Source of the DNA: CAYFSC01 sp964345695
GTDB taxonomy: Bacteria > Bacteroidota > Rhodothermia > Rhodothermales > Salinibacteraceae
Length of the DNA stretch: 8,029 bases
Direction of reading: 5' to 3'
Assembly (NCBI GenBank): GCA_964345695.1
Contig: CAYFSC010000142.1
Location: 1-8,029 of the forward strand
This document shows positions 6,462 through 8,029 of the stretch, in pieces. Under the pieces are notes generated by a model. That model had not been told where the DNA came from, did not search any database, and saw only the letters and a list, made by a program, of their open reading frames with translations. Within the stretch, counting starts at the first letter, position 1. Each line of letters opens with the position of its first letter. A program made the position numbers and the translations under genes.

Positions 6462-7958
6462 TCACACTGCGACCTCCTCCGCCACGTGCGTGGCCAAGAG
6501 CATGACGGTTTCGTACGGATTGACGTGGCTGGAGGTGGGGAAGAGCGACGCGTCGGCCACGAAGACGCTGTCGACGCCGTGGAGTCGACCGTTGGGTGCG
6601 ACGACGGACTCGGTGGGATCCGCGCCCATGCGGGCTCCCCCTTGGGGATGCGCACTGGACAGCGGACATTGCTGGACGCTCAGCGTCTCTTCGGTGACGA
6701 GCCGTTCGAGGTCGGACTCGTCGTCTCGGGTGAGCGTCGACTTCGTGCTGCCCGGTAGCTTCGTCTCGGTGCATCCCGCGGCGAAGAAGATGCGCGCGGC
6801 GCGGCGGAGGGCCTTCACCAGCGACGCCTTCACCTCTGGCGCCACCGTGTAGTCGAGCACCGGACGCCCGTTGCGGTCGATCGTGATGCGATTGTGCGGC
6901 TCCGCGGGGTCGTGCGCAAGGATGAGGATGGACATCATCTGGTCGTACTTGCGCATGAACCGCTCGTGGTCCGTCCCGAAGCCGGGCTGGTTCTTGGCCG
7001 TGACGCCCGGGAAGTAGAACGAGGTTTCCAGGTAGTAGCCCTCGCTCTCGGAGTATTCGTCGACATACCACGTTTTGGGGAAGCCGCGGTCGTTGGTGAT
7101 CGGCTCCGGGTAGATGCCGTTCACGTTGTACGCGGGATGGAGCGTCACGTAGCGGCCCAGGTTCGCGTTGTCGAGTCCCAGCAGATCGGCGGAGCGCTGC
7201 AGGAGCGCCGGGGTGTGCAGCGCGCCGCACGCCACAACGATACGGTCGGCCGCCACGCGGTGCTCGCCCTCGGGCACGACGTTCGGCTCGGTTCGGGGCG
7301 GCGGTTCGCGCACAGTGAACTCGGCGTGGTGCCGCCCGATGCGCTCGACCCACGCGTTGTGGACGATCGCCGCGCCGCGCTCCTGCGCCCGCGGCAGTTG
7401 CACCTCCAGCGTGCCCTGCTTCGCGCCGACGCGGCAGCCCAGGTTGCAGAAGCCGAGCTCCTCGCAGCCGCGCAGATTCAGCCGCAGACGCTTCGCCGGA
7501 ATGCCGAGCGCGTCGCAGCCCTCCTTGAAGAGGCGGTTGTTGTCGTTGTCCCAGTCGCGCCCCAGGGCGTGCACGTTGATGTCGTCTTCGATGGCGTCGA
7601 GCGTCGTGTCGACGTCGTCTGGCGTCAGGAAGTCAAGGCCGTACCGTTCCCGCCACTCCGTGACGATCGCGTCTGGCGGACGAAACGACACGCCGGTGTA
7701 GACGACCGTGCTCCCCCCCACCGCCGACGCCGCCGCCACGCCCACGTTCAGCTGCTTCGAGAAGACGGCGCCCCGGCTGAAGTAGAGCCGCGCCATGTCG
7801 CGCTCCCGCTCGTTGTACCGGTCGTGCGTCCACAGCGGACCGCCCTCCAGCACGAGGATGTCGGCGCTCGGGTCCTCCCGGCTCAAGACGTCCGCCACCG
7901 TCCCGCCTCCCGCGCCAGAGCCGATGATGACGACGTCGTACGTGTCTTTCAATTGCAT
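6462..7958 (-). CDS. GMC-family FAD-dependent oxidoreductase
   Basis: The 498-residue protein begins directly with an FAD-binding Rossmann motif, IIGSGAGGGTVA (G13, G15, G18), with the ribose-binding Glu38 in VLEGG. The GMC flavin signature region AVGGSTVVYTG is at 79-89. A cysteine-rich stretch, GCEELGFCNLGC (Cys165, 171, 175), followed by GAKQGT resembles that of cholesterol oxidase/gluconate dehydrogenase-like GMC members. The C-terminus has SAHPQGGARMG with His437 and DASLFPTSSHVNPYETVM with Asn480. These align with the catalytic His-His pair of glucose oxidase and the His-Asn pair of cholesterol oxidase. The enzyme should oxidise an alcohol, passing electrons to O2 or another acceptor. 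Substrate and acceptor are unknown. No Tat or Sec signal is seen, so it is probably cytoplasmic or partner-exported. A gluconate-dehydrogenase-type small subunit is not visible within the window. The start at 7958 lies close to the FAD motif and lacks a Shine-Dalgarno sequence. Confidence 0.95.
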   Translation of the reverse strand: MQLKDTYDVVIIGSGAGGGTVADVLSREDPSADILVLEGGPLWTHDRYNERERDMARLYFSRGAVFSKQLNVGVAAASAVGGSTVVYTGVSFRPPDAIVTEWRERYGLDFLTPDDVDTTLDAIEDDINVHALGRDWDNDNNRLFKEGCDALGIPAKRLRLNLRGCEELGFCNLGCRVGAKQGTLEVQLPRAQERGAAIVHNAWVERIGRHHAEFTVREPPPRTEPNVVPEGEHRVAADRIVVACGALHTPALLQRSADLLGLDNANLGRYVTLHPAYNVNGIYPEPITNDRGFPKTWYVDEYSESEGYYLETSFYFPGVTAKNQPGFGTDHERFMRKYDQMMSILILAHDPAEPHNRITIDRNGRPVLDYTVAPEVKASLVKALRRAARIFFAAGCTETKLPGSTKSTLTRDDESDLERLVTEETLSVQQCPLSSAHPQGGARMGADPTESVVAPNGRLHGVDSVFVADASLFPTSSHVNPYETVMLLATHVAEEVAV

Positions 7959-8001
7959 GGGACTGCTGAACTGGATGTACCTTCTGTCGCCATCATGAGG
8001 C

Positions 8002-8029
8002 GGATTGTGGTGCGCGATGCGTGGGGCGT
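8002..8029 (-). repeat. ACGCATC-type heptads upstream of the GMC gene, cut by the window edge
   Basis: Read on the minus strand from the window edge, the words are ACGCCCC, ACGCATC, GCGCACC and ACAATCC in exact 7-bp register. CGCCTCAT follows (8002-7995), which also occurs in the leaders of the lipoprotein and receptor genes. ACGCATC is the same word as at 1762-1768. The array probably continues beyond the window. The 71 bases before the GMC start hold no other supported feature. Confidence 0.5.

Noticed and set aside
5887..7353. 488-codon minus-strand open frame overlapping the GMC and OsmC genes
   Set aside because: The product is an Arg/His/Ala-rich frame shadow of two recognisable enzymes, with no motif of its own.

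Overview
The window is GC-rich, densely coded bacterial DNA holding five complete genes and one gene cut by the left edge. Several traits point to the phylum Bacteroidota or Rhodothermota, most likely a halophilic Rhodothermales/Salinibacter-like organism. There is a TonB-dependent receptor with an N-terminal carboxypeptidase-regulatory-like domain next to a DUF4249 lipoprotein. None of the five visible start codons has a Shine-Dalgarno sequence. The proteins are rich in Asp/Glu and very poor in Lys. This placement is inference; no rRNA or marker gene is present.

Layout. Plus strand: a thiamine-diphosphate (ThDP) enzyme of the acetolactate synthase-like superfamily (1-1704, 5' end missing), then a 115-bp gap and a small lipoprotein of unknown function (1820-2407). 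A 140-bp convergent gap follows. Everything after it is on the minus strand. In transcription order (right to left) these are a GMC-family FAD oxidoreductase (7958-6462), an OsmC-family protein (6347-5937), a TonB-dependent receptor (5714-3444) and a DUF4249 lipoprotein (3432-2548). The receptor and DUF4249 gene are only 11 bp apart and almost certainly form an operon. Gaps of 114 and 222 bp separate GMC, OsmC and the receptor, so those are probably separate units.

How the genes may work together. The receptor and DUF4249 lipoprotein should form one outer-membrane uptake or binding unit of unknown substrate. The OsmC-like protein is probably a thiol-dependent peroxide-handling enzyme. It could protect against hydroperoxides or H2O2, which some GMC oxidases release, but this link is only inferred from adjacency. 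The ThDP enzyme has no regulatory subunit beside it, so it is not an obvious branched-chain amino acid biosynthesis gene.

The most unusual signal is in the gaps. Almost every intergenic stretch carries short degenerate tandem words, mostly with a strict 7-bp period. One type sits just after stop codons (GNGTTYC-like) and another just before start codons (ACGCATC / ACRACGC / TCAMCCC-like), each in the sense orientation of its gene. The clearest is a 42-bp run of six heptads ending one base before the OsmC start codon. I see no complete mobile element, CRISPR array, tRNA or rRNA, and no clearly novel multi-gene defence or biosynthetic system. No stretch longer than 300 bases lacks a gene.
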